Made by a program: the position numbers and the translations under genes. Of a stretch of 64,000 nucleotides of DNA, positions 8,981 through 20,258 are shown one piece after another (the stretch's first letter is position 1; each line of letters begins with the position of its first letter). The stretch is from Kalaharituber pfeilii (taxonomy: Eukaryota > Ascomycota > Pezizomycetes > Pezizales > Pezizaceae), in assembly GCA_015179045.1 (NCBI GenBank), contig WHUZ01000032.1, positions 310,001 through 374,000 on the forward strand, given 5' to 3'. Under the pieces are notes generated by a model. That model ran no database searches and had not been told where the DNA came from. It saw nothing but the letters and a program-made list of their open reading frames with translations.

Positions 8981-11791
8981 GACAGAACGATAAGAACATG
9001 GATGAGAAGGGTGGAAGGGGAAGTGCGAACAGCGCTGTTAGATTTGGTGTTTGCGAGAAGGGGAGAGTGGAGGCTAGAAGGGGTGACGTGGATAGCGGGG
9101 GCGGATCATGCGATGATCATAGGAGCACTGGATAGCGAACAAGGACAGAGATCGAGAACAGTAAGGGTGACAGACTGGGAGAGGTGGGAGGAGTTTGTGG
9201 AAAGGTGGGGGATAAGCCGTTGCGGGGAGGGACAGATCCATATGACATCCTTAGGACCCTATGCGAGAGATTCACGAAGGAGGCACGGATCTCGGATAGG
9301 ACGAAGCGATGGTTCGACAAAGAGGTCAAAGAGACACGAAAGATGGTGCGATATATCCTTCGGAGGAGGAACGGATTCGACGTTGACACCAGGACTAAGG
9401 CGAGGAGGATGCTCAGGGAGATCATTCAAGAGAAGAAGAAGAAGCATTGGGAAGACTTCTTGGAGGAGGACAGGATAACGTCACCATGGGACGTATTCAG
9501 GTTGGCAAGGGACCCTCTCCGAGAAAAGGAGTTGATGGGAATAGAGGGTTCCGACCGGGAAATAGCCAACCTATTGATAGAGAGACATTTCATAACGGAG
9601 GAGACGGAGCAAGGGGAGCGACTGCGGCCCAGGGGAGTATTGATGGATCAGGAGGAGGCGAGGAGGGCGATAGATAGAGCCCTAACAAGGACAAAGTCGA
9701 GATCAGCACCGGGTCCAGACGGGATACAATACGGGCTGCTGAAGTTGCTGAGGGGGACGAAACTGTATGAGGGAGTGAGGGAGAGAATAGTGGAGTACAT
9801 AAACGGGGACTACGAGCTCGGGAGAGGGTTCGACGTGGTAATGATAAGGAAGAAAGGGAAACCAAGAGAGCTACCTGCGAGCTGGAGACCAATAACATTA
9901 CTCAACACAGTGGCGAAGCTGGGTCAGAAGGTGGTCGCAGGCTTAATACAGAGGCAGGATGCTCTCTTTTGTGAGACACAGTTGGGGGGGAGGCCGAGGA
10001 GGGGAGCAGAGGATTTGCAGAGGCAGACGCTGAAGGAGGTAGATAGGAGATTAGGGGACGGAGAGTGGGTGGCGATAGTAGGAGATGACATTAGGTCGGC
10101 ATTCAACCATGTGAGGAGGGTAAGGGTGGTGAAGCGACTAGAAAGAGTGGATACGAACGTGGCGGCATTTGTGGACGCCTTTCTGAGACCGACCAGGTGT
10201 GGGATGGTGTGGGATGGAAGAAAGCGAGCGGAATTTACGATGACAGATGGCGCACCACAAGGGTCACCTTTATCCCCAGTCCTCTTCTTGGTAGGCGTGC
10301 ACCAGTGGCAGAAAAGACGGGGGCGAGAGAGTTCACGAGATCATATGTGGACGACTTCCACAGTGTGTTATCGGATAAGAACATGAACGGGTTGAGGAGA
10401 AAGATAAGAGGGCATAGGAAGGCGCTGACGAGAGACGCGGAAGAGGAGGGCTTCAAGATTGATACGGACAAAGAGGAGACGTTGATAGTGGGGGTCAGAG
10501 GGCCTTCGTACCGGCTGGTGGGCCTGAAGGTGGACTGGGAGATGAAGTTTAATGAACATCACACCCATCGGCTGAGCCTAGGGAAGGCAGCATGGGCTAC
10601 AGCGGCACGCCTCACTCGGATGGCACCGGCAAAACGGAGACAGCTATATACAAGTATCGCACGCAATATTGCGGCCTGGGGGGCGTGGGCATGGCACGAT
10701 TATGCTCATGGGGCTCCAAGAGAGAGGAAGTTGAGGGAGTTGGAAAAATGGCAATACACAGTGGCGAGGGGGATCACGCATGCCCCTTGGGGGACGAGGC
10801 GGGACGTGGTGGAAGGATTAGCAAACTTGGAGTCGGTGGAGACGTTTGTGAGATGGGAGGCGACGCGAGTGGAGGCGAGAGCATTGAGGTTCGAGGGGGA
10901 GCGAGGGGACGAGGAGAAAGTGTACCTGAGAGGGTCGTTGACACATAACAGGGAACTGCCACTGGCAGTCATACAGACGTTGCACCGGGATGCGGAGGGG
11001 GGGAGTGGGAGAGACATATAGATGAGGTTACGGACGAGGGGTGGGTTCCAGTATATACAGACGGGAGCATGAGGGAGGAGAAGGCGGGAGCGGGTATGTT
11101 TTGGGGGGGTAGATCGACATCAATATATCTAGGGGAGGACGCTACAGTGAATGATGCGGAACTGATGGCGATTAGTGAGGCGATGGAGAGAGTGGAAGGG
11201 GAGCTATTGATCATAACGGACTCCAGATACGCGATCCAGAGGATGACGGCGGTCTCAAAGGGGGAGCTCGCTCACGACGGGGCGACGAGGTGGCTCAGGG
11301 AAGCTTGGGAAAAGAGGATCCTGAGAGGAGACTGGGACATAGCGGCTTTATGGGTGAAGGCGCATAGGGGGATTGCCGGCAACGAGAGGGCTGACAAAGC
11401 AGCGAGAACGGGTACTGCCCTGCAGTACAAGTCGGAGATGGTGACAGAGGCCGGACTGAGACAGAAGGGGAGGAGAGAGAGAGCAGAGGAGAGGAACCGG
11501 TTGGGATTGACATACAGACCGCTAGAGAGGATCGGCAAGGGGATAGGACGGTTGGCGGGCCTCTTGGGGGGCAAGGGGTTGAGGGCCTGGAGGTGGCATG
11601 TAGGCGAAGGGGATGGTCCAGAGTGCAGGTGGTGCGGAGAAGAGGAAGAGACGACGAGACATCTGTTAGTGGAGTGTAGGGTATGGAGGAGGCGGTGGCC
11701 AGGAGGGGAGGATCATGTCAGGAGGCCCCCACGGGGAAAGGAGGGGGAGGGGGACCCGCTGAGGGCGTTGATAGAATTGTTGGGGGAGTGA
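8981..11791 (+). pseudogene. LINE ORF2 polyprotein, frameshifted (RT, RNase H, zinc knuckle)
   Basis: The coding capacity is spread over several frames. The endonuclease C-terminus reads from 8978, reverse transcriptase from about 9184 (ADDIRSAFNH-like motif at about 10080 as GDDIRSAFNHV, then TDGAPQGSPLSPVLFLVG near 10260), the YVDD catalytic box near 10345 in the next frame, and RNase H from about 11040. RNase H is recognised from VYTDGSM, DSRYAIQ and WVKAHRGIAGNERADKAA. The C-terminus has the knuckle CRWCGEEEETTRHLLVEC. Frame changes lie near 10290-10310 and at a G run near 11000, plus one near 9150-9200. The core motifs are intact, so this copy was disabled by indels and not by point-mutation decay. 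It cannot make a full protein as read. Confidence 0.8.
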
Positions 11792-11859
11792 GTTCAGAAC
11801 TTTCATGTAGAGGGGAGAATTACTCATCACGGTTTTATTTTTCCTTATGTATCTAGAAC

Positions 11860-11889
11860 ATCGCCATAGCCCATAGGGCGGCAAGCGAT
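11860..11889 (+). promoter_or_regulatory. Family A 3' stem-loop of the LINE
   Basis: An outer stem ATCGC (11860-11864) pairs with GCGAT (11885-11889). An inner stem GCCC (11869-11872) pairs with GGGC (11876-11879) around the loop ATA. It lies just upstream of the poly(A). Other copies keep pairing with different bases (see findings), which suggests it is the structure bound by the element's reverse transcriptase. Confidence 0.6.
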
Positions 11890-12020
11890 TAATGATATAA
11901 AAAAAAAAAAAAAAAATATGATATGTTACCAGCAAAAGTATAAATTTATTACTGTGGCGTATTATACTAGCTATAAGTGTATGTACTAATCAAGCCTCAT
12001 CCGTGCGTAGCAAGTCTCTA

Positions 12021-12038
12021 TGGTTGGGGACATGTGTA
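12021..12038. repeat. Left terminal inverted repeat
   Basis: TGGTTGGGGACATGTGTA, preceded by TA. It pairs with 15015-15032. Confidence 0.85.
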
Positions 12039-12346
12039 CTCGGATCAAATTTCGCATCAACTTCAACACTCAAATCACAACTAAAATAAATAGATAAAAT
12101 TAGTTTCATGCTATACGATGATAAATTAGTGAATGAAAAATAATTCTATAGAGCGATACCTATTTAATTAATTTTTTGTACTGGTGATTTGACAGTCAAA
12201 GATGAGCAGTTTTATATGGGAATCGGTCAAATTGTCCACCTCTAGTAACTACTAAATATAGTATAGTATAAACCAACCTAACCAAAAAAGGAAAAACGCT
12301 AACCTAAAATAGAATAGTATATACATATACTCTATACATATCCCTT

Positions 12347-14691
12347 CTACCACTTCGTTTTATCTGGTACTTGTCTATGACCTTTATATATATATGAATG
12401 AAACTCCTTCGTACCATAAGTTAATCCTTCACTATATGCATCAATAGACCGTAAACAATGATAATAAAAACGATTAATAGATGCAGAAGAAACAGAATGT
12501 AATGCCAGAGGAAGAGTATCTCGTAAACCATCAAATGAATAAGAACAGTTTTCTCGTAAATAATACTTAACAGAACACCAATAACGCTCAATAAAATTAA
12601 GTTCACAATGAAACTTAGGATAAAAAATTACCTGTTGACCAGCAGCTTCTAATTCTTCTTCTAGTCGGCCTTTTTGCTGTATAAAATCAGGTTGCTGAGA
12701 GAGTAAAGTTCGTGCGCAACAGCCTCCGGCAAGAGTTGGTGTACAGCCAGTACGGTCATGAGAGGTTGGACATTTCAGAAGAAAAGCAAACCCATCTGAC
12801 CGATGGCTTTTCCAAAGCCCTCTTTCTTTCAGCACTTGACGAATACCTTTTGGCTTTCCCCGTAGTAATATATTAGGATAGTTCATAGGAAATACCATAG
12901 CTTGAGGTATTTGCTTTGCATGAATAAATCCTTCACGCATCAAAGGTTGTTCTCCACCAGGATTGAGATTCATTCGTGCTGCTACAAGTGCATCTGGAGC
13001 AAATGAACAGTGATTTGAAGCATTATCAAATGCAAACAAGGCTTGACAATTAGGAAATGCATACCGGAAGATAGGTAGTGCTGTTCGAATAGTATGTTCA
13101 ACCATTTTGTCACCTGTCCAATAATTCTCCTTTCCATATTCCAATAATTCAAGTGCTTCACGAACTGGCTTGCCAGTTTCTGATATTGGCCACATAGGAT
13201 TTCGTAAAAGCTCATCATCTGAAATATGATCAGGAATACGTAGAATTCCACCCGGAGTAAGAAAACCAGAGACCATTATGCCTTTACCCTTTCCCTTAGG
13301 TCGTAATGGTTGTTTTCCATCTTTCATCCAGATCCTACGCTTGCCATCATTAGCATTGAATGTAGACTCATCATGCGTAATTAAAACTAATGGTTTTTCT
13401 CCATTGAGAACATTAGCTGGTGGCATTTCAAATGATCCATCCTCTTTAAAAATCACAAAGCGGTGTTGAGCTTTCTTCCATTGGGGTAAAAAAACGGAAT
13501 TTCGATATGCAATCACATCTTCCCGCTCATGTCCATCGATATAAACTGACTTTGTGACAGTATTATATTGAAATCCCATTCTTTTTAGCCATCGCCGTGC
13601 AGTTCTAGCTCTTATACGAAGTGTACGGGGAGCTATTGAAGTATTTTCCCCTGTATTGCTGTCGTGGTTTTGTAATGTAGCCGCTATAACAGAAACCGCA
13701 CGCTGTGAATTTAAGTATTCACCAACTGCTTTCGCTAGCCCATAAGCTGTAATCTCTATTTTAACATTAATCATTTATTTTTCTAACTGCGCATTGATGT
13801 ATTCTATACTACTTACTTTCACCAGTACCACTTAGCCATTCCCGTACTGCTAATTGAACCCCCTCATCATTAAACCATGACTTGACTTTACTAAAGCAGC
13901 CTCGGTGCTCTTCTGATATAGTTCGATCCTATATATATTAGTATAAGAAATTAAGATCCTCATATATGCTTTACCTTTTTCCATTGCAGTTCCCATGTTA
14001 TAACCTTTCTTGCAAAATATTTCCCTCTATTATAGCACCGTGCAACAGCAAAAGCCATCTCTTCTCGTGTCTCACCAGGCTTTCGTAACCGACATGTATA
14101 CAGAAGAGAAAGCACTGCCCTATGCCGCATTAAATTCTGCCCTTCAAGCTTTATCTTCTTTGATTGCAGCTTCTTCTCAAGATCCTTAATAGCTTGTGTA
14201 TCTGAATCTAATTCAGTCTCTGCTTCCCTAGTAGTAGAAGCCTCAGATGTAATAGACTCGGACTGTGTCTTACTGAAGTAGTATGTAATACTACGAGATC
14301 CATTAGCTGCTGCTGCCAATTCTGCTGCTGTTTGTCGTTTTCTTCGTTGCTGCCTTTCGCTATATTTAGGACCTCGCTGGTACCGGATATTTCTGGATGA
14401 TTCTCCTCTAGATGACATCAAGAGTTCAAATACATCTTGATTGAACTCATCATTCTCTGGCTCATCCTCAGTGAATTCACAATCTTCTTCTGAACTAGAG
14501 TCAAACTCTTCCCAATGAACTGCTGTTGGCACCTCCGGCTCTCCTGGTCTCCATGCATCCTCCTCACTTTCATTATCCAAATGTGCTATTAGTTCCGCTT
14601 CCAGCTGTGCTTCAGCTAGCCGCGCTCGTTTTGCCTGTTTTGCCTGTCGAACTCTCTCCAGATGCAGCGCCCGCTTGCTTTTCCGTCCCAT
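12347..14691 (-). CDS. DDE transposase with two introns (about 745 aa)
   Basis: The exons are 13975-14691, 13817-13928 and 12347-13755. The introns (13929-13974, 46 bp; 13756-13816, 61 bp) have GTAAAG/TAG and GTAAGT/TAG borders, and the joins read ...WKK-DRTISEEH... and ...SGTGE-KITAYG... in frame. The start chosen is MGRKSKRALH; an ATG 11 codons upstream (14724) is possible. Residues 1-240 are charged: a basic start, then acidic Ser-rich, then basic Gln/Arg-rich. A helix-turn-helix-like segment with TARRWLKRMGFQY lies at about 328-340. Catalytic candidates are D405 (THDESTFNANDGK), D520 (FAFDNASNH) and E666 (ELNFIERYW). The DNASNH and NFIERYW contexts are IS630/Tc1-like, but 145 residues separate D520 and E666, including a Cys-rich stretch (K-C-P-T...GGCCARTL). 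The same protein type is widespread in fungi as a DDE endonuclease. The superfamily name is left open. Confidence 0.8.
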
Positions 14692-15014
14692 TTTGTGAAT
14701 CTGTATTAACATTAAGTGAGCCATAGACTAATTAATTAACTCAAGCATTGGAACGTATTTACCAATTCTAGTCCTTTAATTAATTCTTTGATTCAAGCGA
14801 CAGGGTGGCTGAACAGGCCGATATGTGCGACCGATGCAACAGGTATCAAGTATGCAAGTATAGGGGACAACCAGCGGTGGACAGTGGATTGTTGCTGTAG
14901 GGCGGTAGGAAGAAAATCGCATGAAAGAGGGGGGCATCAGTGCATGTAACGACTACATAACTAGTGCTTATAGTGCTTAGTCATCATCGAAGCAAATGTC
15001 CGCCCTCCTCCGCA

Positions 15015-15032
15015 TACAGATGTCCCCAACCA
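15015..15032. repeat. Right terminal inverted repeat
   Basis: The reverse complement reads TGGTTGGGGACATCTGTA, followed outside by TA. It differs from the left end at one base. Confidence 0.85.
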
Positions 15033-15034
15033 TA

Positions 15035-15856
15035 CCAACAACATCAGTGCGCAAAGAATCTTTCTGCACTTTCCTCCCTATGCGTTGCCGTAAGCTAACT
15101 GGCGCCACACGGCATTGCGCATCATGTCCTGGCCAAGTTTGCTAGATGTCCCGTCATGCGTTTTTGCTTTAGGCAGTCCTCGACAGGTTCACACCGCTTG
15201 TTCCCGTTCTTATCCCCGAAGCCTCATGGGTAAAAGTGGAACGCCCAGAGAAGTCGGTGCACCACATCTTAAAGGCCCAATGTTGTTGTTTACTGCGACT
15301 GTACTGTACGAGTGCAGATCTCACATATCACTTTCGATAATTGATATGATAGTTCTGCAAGGTCCTGCCACCCTAGCTTTGACCCATCTCACAATTGCCC
15401 CTCATCTGCAAAGCATGCAACTTGCAATAATCCATGTGTGTCCCAGCAGTGAGCTTATTCATGCAGTCAGTTACTGACGCTTTTGCTGTCAATTGTGGAG
15501 ACAGCTGCCAGTCCAGATTATGCATTGTGCAATACAGAACTCAGTGTAGGTAAATTATCCCTGCAGGCCTGGTCGGACAAGTAACATCACCCCGATAATG
15601 CTGATGAGCAAGCTGTATGGAAGTAAAAGCTGCTGAGATCGGTAGCTGGCAGTCCAGGCTAGGCGTAATGTGGCAATCAGTTTGGAAATCTCAATCGCTC
15701 TTGCGAGTCGCACAAGTCTGCCCATGCTGATCCACCAGCTCCACATTGATAAAGCGGTACGAATTGGTAAAGGCCGTTAGGCTGCAGACTTTCACAATAC
15801 TGGTAGCCCTTCAGCTCGTGTCGCAATATCCCATCAACAAGACCTACCCTAACACG
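15035..15856. other. Intergenic sequence upstream of the P450 pseudogene
   Basis: No gene recognised. Short open frames on both strands have no family signature. Confidence 0.5.
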
Positions 15857-17678
15857 ATGGCTATGATCGAAGCTTTATTTATAGCAACAGATACACTCCG
15901 AATATTGAAGAAAAGCTGGGTGTTACTTGCAGCACTAGCGATAACTTTAAAATTTGCCCAGATATTCCTGTTTGATCCATTGTCGAAGTTCCCTGGCCCA
16001 GTGTCACCAATTGGTGGTCAGTTTATTCCTTTTTCACGTACAAGGAACATGAGTTGGAGCATGCGGTCTACAAGAAGTATGGTATGTTGGTGATGCGTTG
16101 CTCGAAATTCTACCAGCTCTTTGCAAACCTTAACTGCTGTTTTAGGCCACCTTGTTCGTCATGCGCCAAATGTTTTGACATTCGACTACCCGAAAATGGT
16201 ACCTATTGTGTATCATCGGTATGCCGACAAGGATCTTGACTTCTATGTGGCTGGCAGTCTTGGTATGGGGTTAAACGTATTCACTGCAATAAAGCATGAA
16301 GAGGATTGGCTATGTTGTACGTATGGAAAGCACCTTTTTGAGCACAGATAGACGAACTAACCAGAAGGTCTCTACCCCTCGTAGTTTCAAATGTCAGTAA
16401 TTTGTACAACGGAGAATCTGATCTCTGATAGGGTACAGGAATTCCGAGCCAAGATGGATGCTTTTGCTAAGGCGGGTGGGAACATTGACTTTGCAGAATG
16501 GTCTCAGTGCGTTTGAACCTCCATATATGAGGTCTTCATGTAACTCTGACACTACGACCAGATTTTTCACCTATGATGTGATTTCTGAACTCACTTCCGG
16601 GGGGGAATTTGGTTTTATGGAGAAGGGGAAGCATTTCCACAATCTTGTGTCCGGGCTTGCTGTTGGACTGCCGTTGGCTGGGTTGACCATGAGGATCAAC
16701 TCCCTTCTTACTAAAAAATTTATTGCCGACAAGGTTATGCCAAGGCTGACTGATAAGGATGGCATTGGAGCCGTCATGGGTGTAAGTACTCTTGCACAAC
16801 GACCTGGATTGAGAGTGCTGCACGCCTGCACACAGTACCGAAATAAGCTTCTTGACCAACGAATTAAGTTAGGGCCAGTCGATGGGCGGAGGGACATTCT
16901 ACACCAGTGAGTTTCTGCCTCGAGGGCAGTAGCTACTTTCTCTGATATATGCGGTACTGACTGAAATGCCAACTCTACACATGTAGTACGATGATCGCCA
17001 AGAATCCAAACGGAACAACCATCACGTTGGAGGGTGTACGAGATGAGTTGCTCTTCGTGATGTGATCTGCAACCCGCGTGGCAAAGGCTGAACGCCAATT
17101 TAGATCTCGAATAGCTTCTGACGCTTGTGGCTACACAGGATGGCGGGGGTCTGACGCAACTGCTGGCACTCTCCGTTCTATCATCTACCGCACCCTCCAA
17201 ACTCCAGGGGTCTACGGTAAGATGATTGCTGAGATTGACGAAGCCTTTAACAGCGGTAGGATCTCAAAACCAGTCGTAACATACGACGAGTGCTTGGGAC
17301 TTCCTTATTTCTGCGCCTGCATCAAGGAAACTCTGCGACTTGATCCCTCTGGGCCTAGTATTTTTCCTCAGGCTGCTCCGAAAAGAGGGATTCGTTTTGG
17401 ATGGGAAATTTATTCCTGCTGGCACTATTCTAGCTGCAAATCCTTGGGTCATCAATTGCAACAAGGATTTCTATGGTGAGGACGCAGAGATCTTCCGGTC
17501 GGAGAGGTGGATTGAGAGCGAGGAAAGGACTAGACAGCTTGAGAATGCGTGCTTCACATTTGTATACGGTGCAAGAATATGCCTGGGAAAGAGCAGAGCG
17601 TTGATGGAGGTGCATAAAGTGATATTGCAAGTGTGTTGTTCATCTATATCATTTGCGGAAAGAATCCTTAGGAGCTAA
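15857..17678 (+). pseudogene. Cytochrome P450 pseudogene (pisatin demethylase-like)
   Basis: The start MAMIEALFIATDTL leads into a membrane anchor and the FPGP hinge. In order follow HAVYKKYG, VRHAPNVLTFDYPK, HEEDWL, RSLPLVVSNVSNLY, a FTYDVISELT block, an I-helix with SDATAGT, the ExxR motif ETLR (about 17327) and the heme loop FVYGARICLG (about 17560-17590). Introns can be placed at 16082-16145, about 16510-16560, about 16780-16838, about 16908-16986 and one inside the I-helix region. The reading frame is broken near 16010, near 16410, at a G run near 17146 (one G too many before the SDATAG motif) and near 17370 (one extra base before LLRKEGF). Several independent single-base shifts in one gene favour a pseudogene over sequencing error. 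The closest family I can name is the pisatin-demethylase-like fungal P450s, from the overall motif order. Confidence 0.8.
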
Positions 17679-18363
17679 CCAGGATTTATTGTAATTTTTC
17701 TTAAATTTTCGGCCTGAGTTAGTGGATCTCGACAAGCATGGTCTAAGGGTCAACTATGCGAACTGTTTTCAGAGTGGTATGTGGGTTAAAGTGCATGTGC
17801 GAATAACTAAGCCCTCAAGCTAGATTGGCCAGCTGGAAATGCTTCCTTTCATGCATTTTAGTATCTCATGCAAGTTAGCTTTTATTAATTGCGAGGGGAC
17901 ATGGATTAGGCAGCTGGGACTGATATAGTCTAATGACGGACGAGTATATCATTACCGAATGATACAATGCTATGATTTTATATTGTTGACATGGGAATGC
18001 CCTATTGATTTTTCTGGGGCTTTTATCGTATATCAGTTTGTTTGGGCGCATTGAATACTGTATATTTAGGCAAAGAAACGGTGAACAACTGCTCTGTGCG
18101 TATATACATATCCAAAACTTGAACCAGCAATCCTTGTAGACGGTAGTCTACTGCAAACGGGAGAGTGTCGCAATTGGGAAGAAATGGACGGGGGAATAGG
18201 GTGTCAGTAATGATTCAATATTTTCTGAAAAGCTGAAGGAATTGTATCCTCCAAATGGGAAAACCGAATTAGGAAGGGGATGACTTCTGACCAGCATACC
18301 CTCGTTTTAGGAGTACACCCGTCGATTGGGTTCACAGTATGAGAGTTAAGAGGCTTGAGTAGT
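17679..18363. other. Intergenic sequence
   Basis: Nothing recognised apart from the left target duplication AGGCTTGAGTAGT at 18351-18363. Confidence 0.5.
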
Positions 18364-18427
18364 CTTTTTTTTTTTTTTTTTTTTTTTTTCACGTGACCCC
18401 GCGTGCAGCTATTCGCCAAGGCAGGGC
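18364..18427 (-). mobile_element. 64-bp family B retroposon tail with TSD
   Basis: A 13-bp direct repeat AGGCTTGAGTAGT flanks the insert (18351-18363 and 18428-18440). Read on the minus strand, the insert starts at GCCCTGCCTTGGCGAA, continues with AGCTGCACGCGGGGTCACGT and ends in poly(A). The whole insertion is essentially the tail alone. Confidence 0.85.
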
Positions 18428-18659
18428 AGGCTTGAGTAGTAAAGTAAACTGTATATAACCTACCCGACAGTAACTGATGTTTTTTTTTTTTTACAATCGT
18501 TACTCGTATACCGTCGTATAGGCTATGACAGTACCTGATGCAGATATGTTGAAATTCCTTCAAGCACTTCTTGAGACATGAGGCATGCCTGCGTTAGTTC
18601 GTGCAGGCTTGCAATACCCACCATTGGCCTATAGTGCCCATGGCCAGTCATCAAAATTT

Positions 18660-18779
18660 GCTGCGAACGTATCTACCGTGACTTGTGATTTCTGAATTTC
18701 TAGTTGGTTATCTCCTATGTGTCTTTTATCTCGCCATAGCCTGTAAGGTGGTATGTGAGTAATAATAATAAAAAAAAAA
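18660..18779 (+). mobile_element. 120-bp family A retroposon tail with TSD
   Basis: The direct repeat TCATCAAAATTT lies at 18648-18659 and 18780-18791. The insert ends with TCGCCATAGCCTGTAAGGTG, GTATGTGAGTAATAATAATA and A(10). The sequence CTCCTATGTG upstream of the hairpin is shared with the family A copies at 21700-21765 and 22660-22780. No coding sequence remains. Confidence 0.85.
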
Positions 18780-18827
18780 TCATCAAAATTTCATCCTTAA
18801 GCCCAATGGCCCGTTGTCGATCCCTAT

Positions 18828-19244
18828 TGTAACGGGCCTACCCAGAGATGCTGGGGATATCCACCTGAATTGACCCGTAAGGCTGCTAGTGACCATTCGG
18901 CCTGATCAACCGATAGCTACAGCAGGGCAATACAATTGACAGGTCGGGGCACGGAAGCGTATCACAAGCAGAGCGCATGGTTGAAGTGAGTTGGGCCACT
19001 GAGTGGCAAAGAGTACGTGAAGGCTTGTTGTGCACAGCCTCAGCTACCAAGACGTTGTTATTGATTGTTAAGCATTAGTATCGATTGTTAAGCATAGATA
19101 GCATAAGCAATAGAACATACAGTGGGCATGCGCGGGAAGCTGGCTATATAACGAGGGCCTTCTGCCCTCGAGAGACGGTCAAGCTTCAAGCGTTGTCCTA
19201 AGTTACACCCTCACTTTAGCTACATCAACGTAGACTCCGTAACA
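18828..19244. mobile_element. Solo LTR of a retrotransposon
   Basis: A 417-bp segment begins TGTAACGGGCC and ends CTCCGTAACA (TG...CA termini). It is flanked by the 5-bp direct repeat CCTAT (18823-18827 and 19245-19249). A TATA-like CTATATAAC sits near 19144-19152, about 100 bp before the end, as expected for an LTR promoter read left to right. No internal domain or second LTR follows, so the element was removed by LTR-LTR recombination. Superfamily (Gypsy or Copia) cannot be told from the LTR. Confidence 0.8.
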
Positions 19245-19249
19245 CCTAT

Positions 19250-19659
19250 AGCACTCAGGATCATTGCTTGAAATCCCAAGAGTTAAGCAGATGTTTAAAT
19301 CCTAGTATTTGCATTTGTTCCTGCATATATATTTACCATATAAGAGTGTTGATCAACTTCATCTGGCCTATCATTCGTTTTCCTAGATAAGTCTCGGACA
19401 TCACGCCCAGTCCAGCTCGCCCACGCTCTATAACGAGATTCCAGTAAGCTTAGGCCTAAATTGGGATCAAGATTAGCTTAACTTAGTATATGTTTTTTGA
19501 GATTCTTTCTTAACGCAATATCAATGGTGATAGGTATCACTACCAGTTTCACCAGGTACCATCTCTAGAAATCAGATTTTGAACCTAATCCAAGCTCGTG
19601 TAAGTAAGCATAATGTCCCAAAGTTTATGCTATCCTTATGTTAGCACAGTATTGTAGGC
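19250..19659. other. Intergenic sequence between solo LTR and LINE copy 2
   Basis: Nothing recognised. The exact left end of LINE copy 2 is uncertain and could lie in this stretch. Confidence 0.4.
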
Positions 19660-19901
19660 CCTGGGGCCCGGCCCGACCTACTTGCAGCATGAGAACAGGC
19701 TCATCTCAACCTCAGTAGTAGTGGTAATACAGACGTTCATAGAAGGCGAAAGGACCAGGGCAGAGGCCAGGTCCTTGAGATTCCAGGGGTGAGACCCTCC
19801 TGAATGAGGAGGAGAACACAACATACCTGAGAGGAGACATGAGATGGAGAGAACCTCTACCCCTGGCCATACTCGATATACTGGGCAGAGGAGCTGAGAG
19901 T

Positions 19902-20258
19902 TTTTCTTTTTTTTTATCTCACATAACCCCGCTTGCAGCTGTTCGCCATGGCAGGGTCCCTGGACCGAAGTCCTTATGGCCCGGAGACAGGCACCTAAAA
20001 ACAAACAACAACTCACTATATACACCGACATTCAAAAGGGAATAGAGGAAATAAAACCCATGAGACAACCCGCTCCTCCAAAAATGAAAGATTATGCCGT
20101 CAAGTCCATTTCCTCCACCTCCCTCCCCTTCCCCTTTCTGTCCACCTTTGAATTTCTGTCCCAGTCGTACAGACACGAATTGTACCACTTGCCTGACAAC
20201 CTTACCTTCGCTGGTGTTTGGCTATCCGATTCCACCTCCCACTCGAGGTAGATGACAA
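19902..20258 (-). mobile_element. 357-bp family B retroposon nested in LINE copy 2
   Basis: The 13-bp direct repeat AGGAGCTGAGAGT flanks it (19889-19901 and 20259-20271) and removing the insert rejoins the LINE. On the minus strand it ends with CCCTGCCATGGCGAACAGCT, GCAAGCGGGGTTATGTGAG and a short A-rich tail. It is the longest family B copy here. Its upstream 300 bp has no recognisable protein domain and no clear pol III A/B boxes, so it may be a SINE or the 3' end of an unseen LINE family. Confidence 0.85.

Larger units (their letters stand above)
8981..11916 (+). mobile_element. Tad1-like non-LTR retrotransposon (LINE), 5'-truncated, family A
   Basis: The body has a strongly purine-biased (A/G-rich) sense strand and ends in a 3' UTR, the family A hairpin (11860-11889) and poly(A) to 11916. 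A candidate target-site duplication matches at 8 of 9 bases: TATGAGATG (8972-8980) and TATGATATG (11917-11925). The left end falls inside the endonuclease domain (a ...DHAMIIGAL C-terminal block near 9100), so ORF1 and most of the endonuclease are absent. The order endonuclease, reverse transcriptase, RNase H, CCHC-like knuckle is that of fungal Tad1-clade LINEs. Confidence 0.85.
12021..15032 (-). mobile_element. Complete TA-flanked DNA transposon, apparently intact
   Basis: The ends are near-perfect inverted repeats (18 bp, one mismatch) reading TGGTTGGGGACATSTGTA inward from each side, and each is flanked by TA (12019-12020 and 15033-15034). The 3,012-bp element encodes one spliced transposase gene on the minus strand. 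TA duplication plus the transposase signature places it in the broad IS630/Tc1/mariner group. All exons join in frame without stops, so it could be autonomous. Confidence 0.85.
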
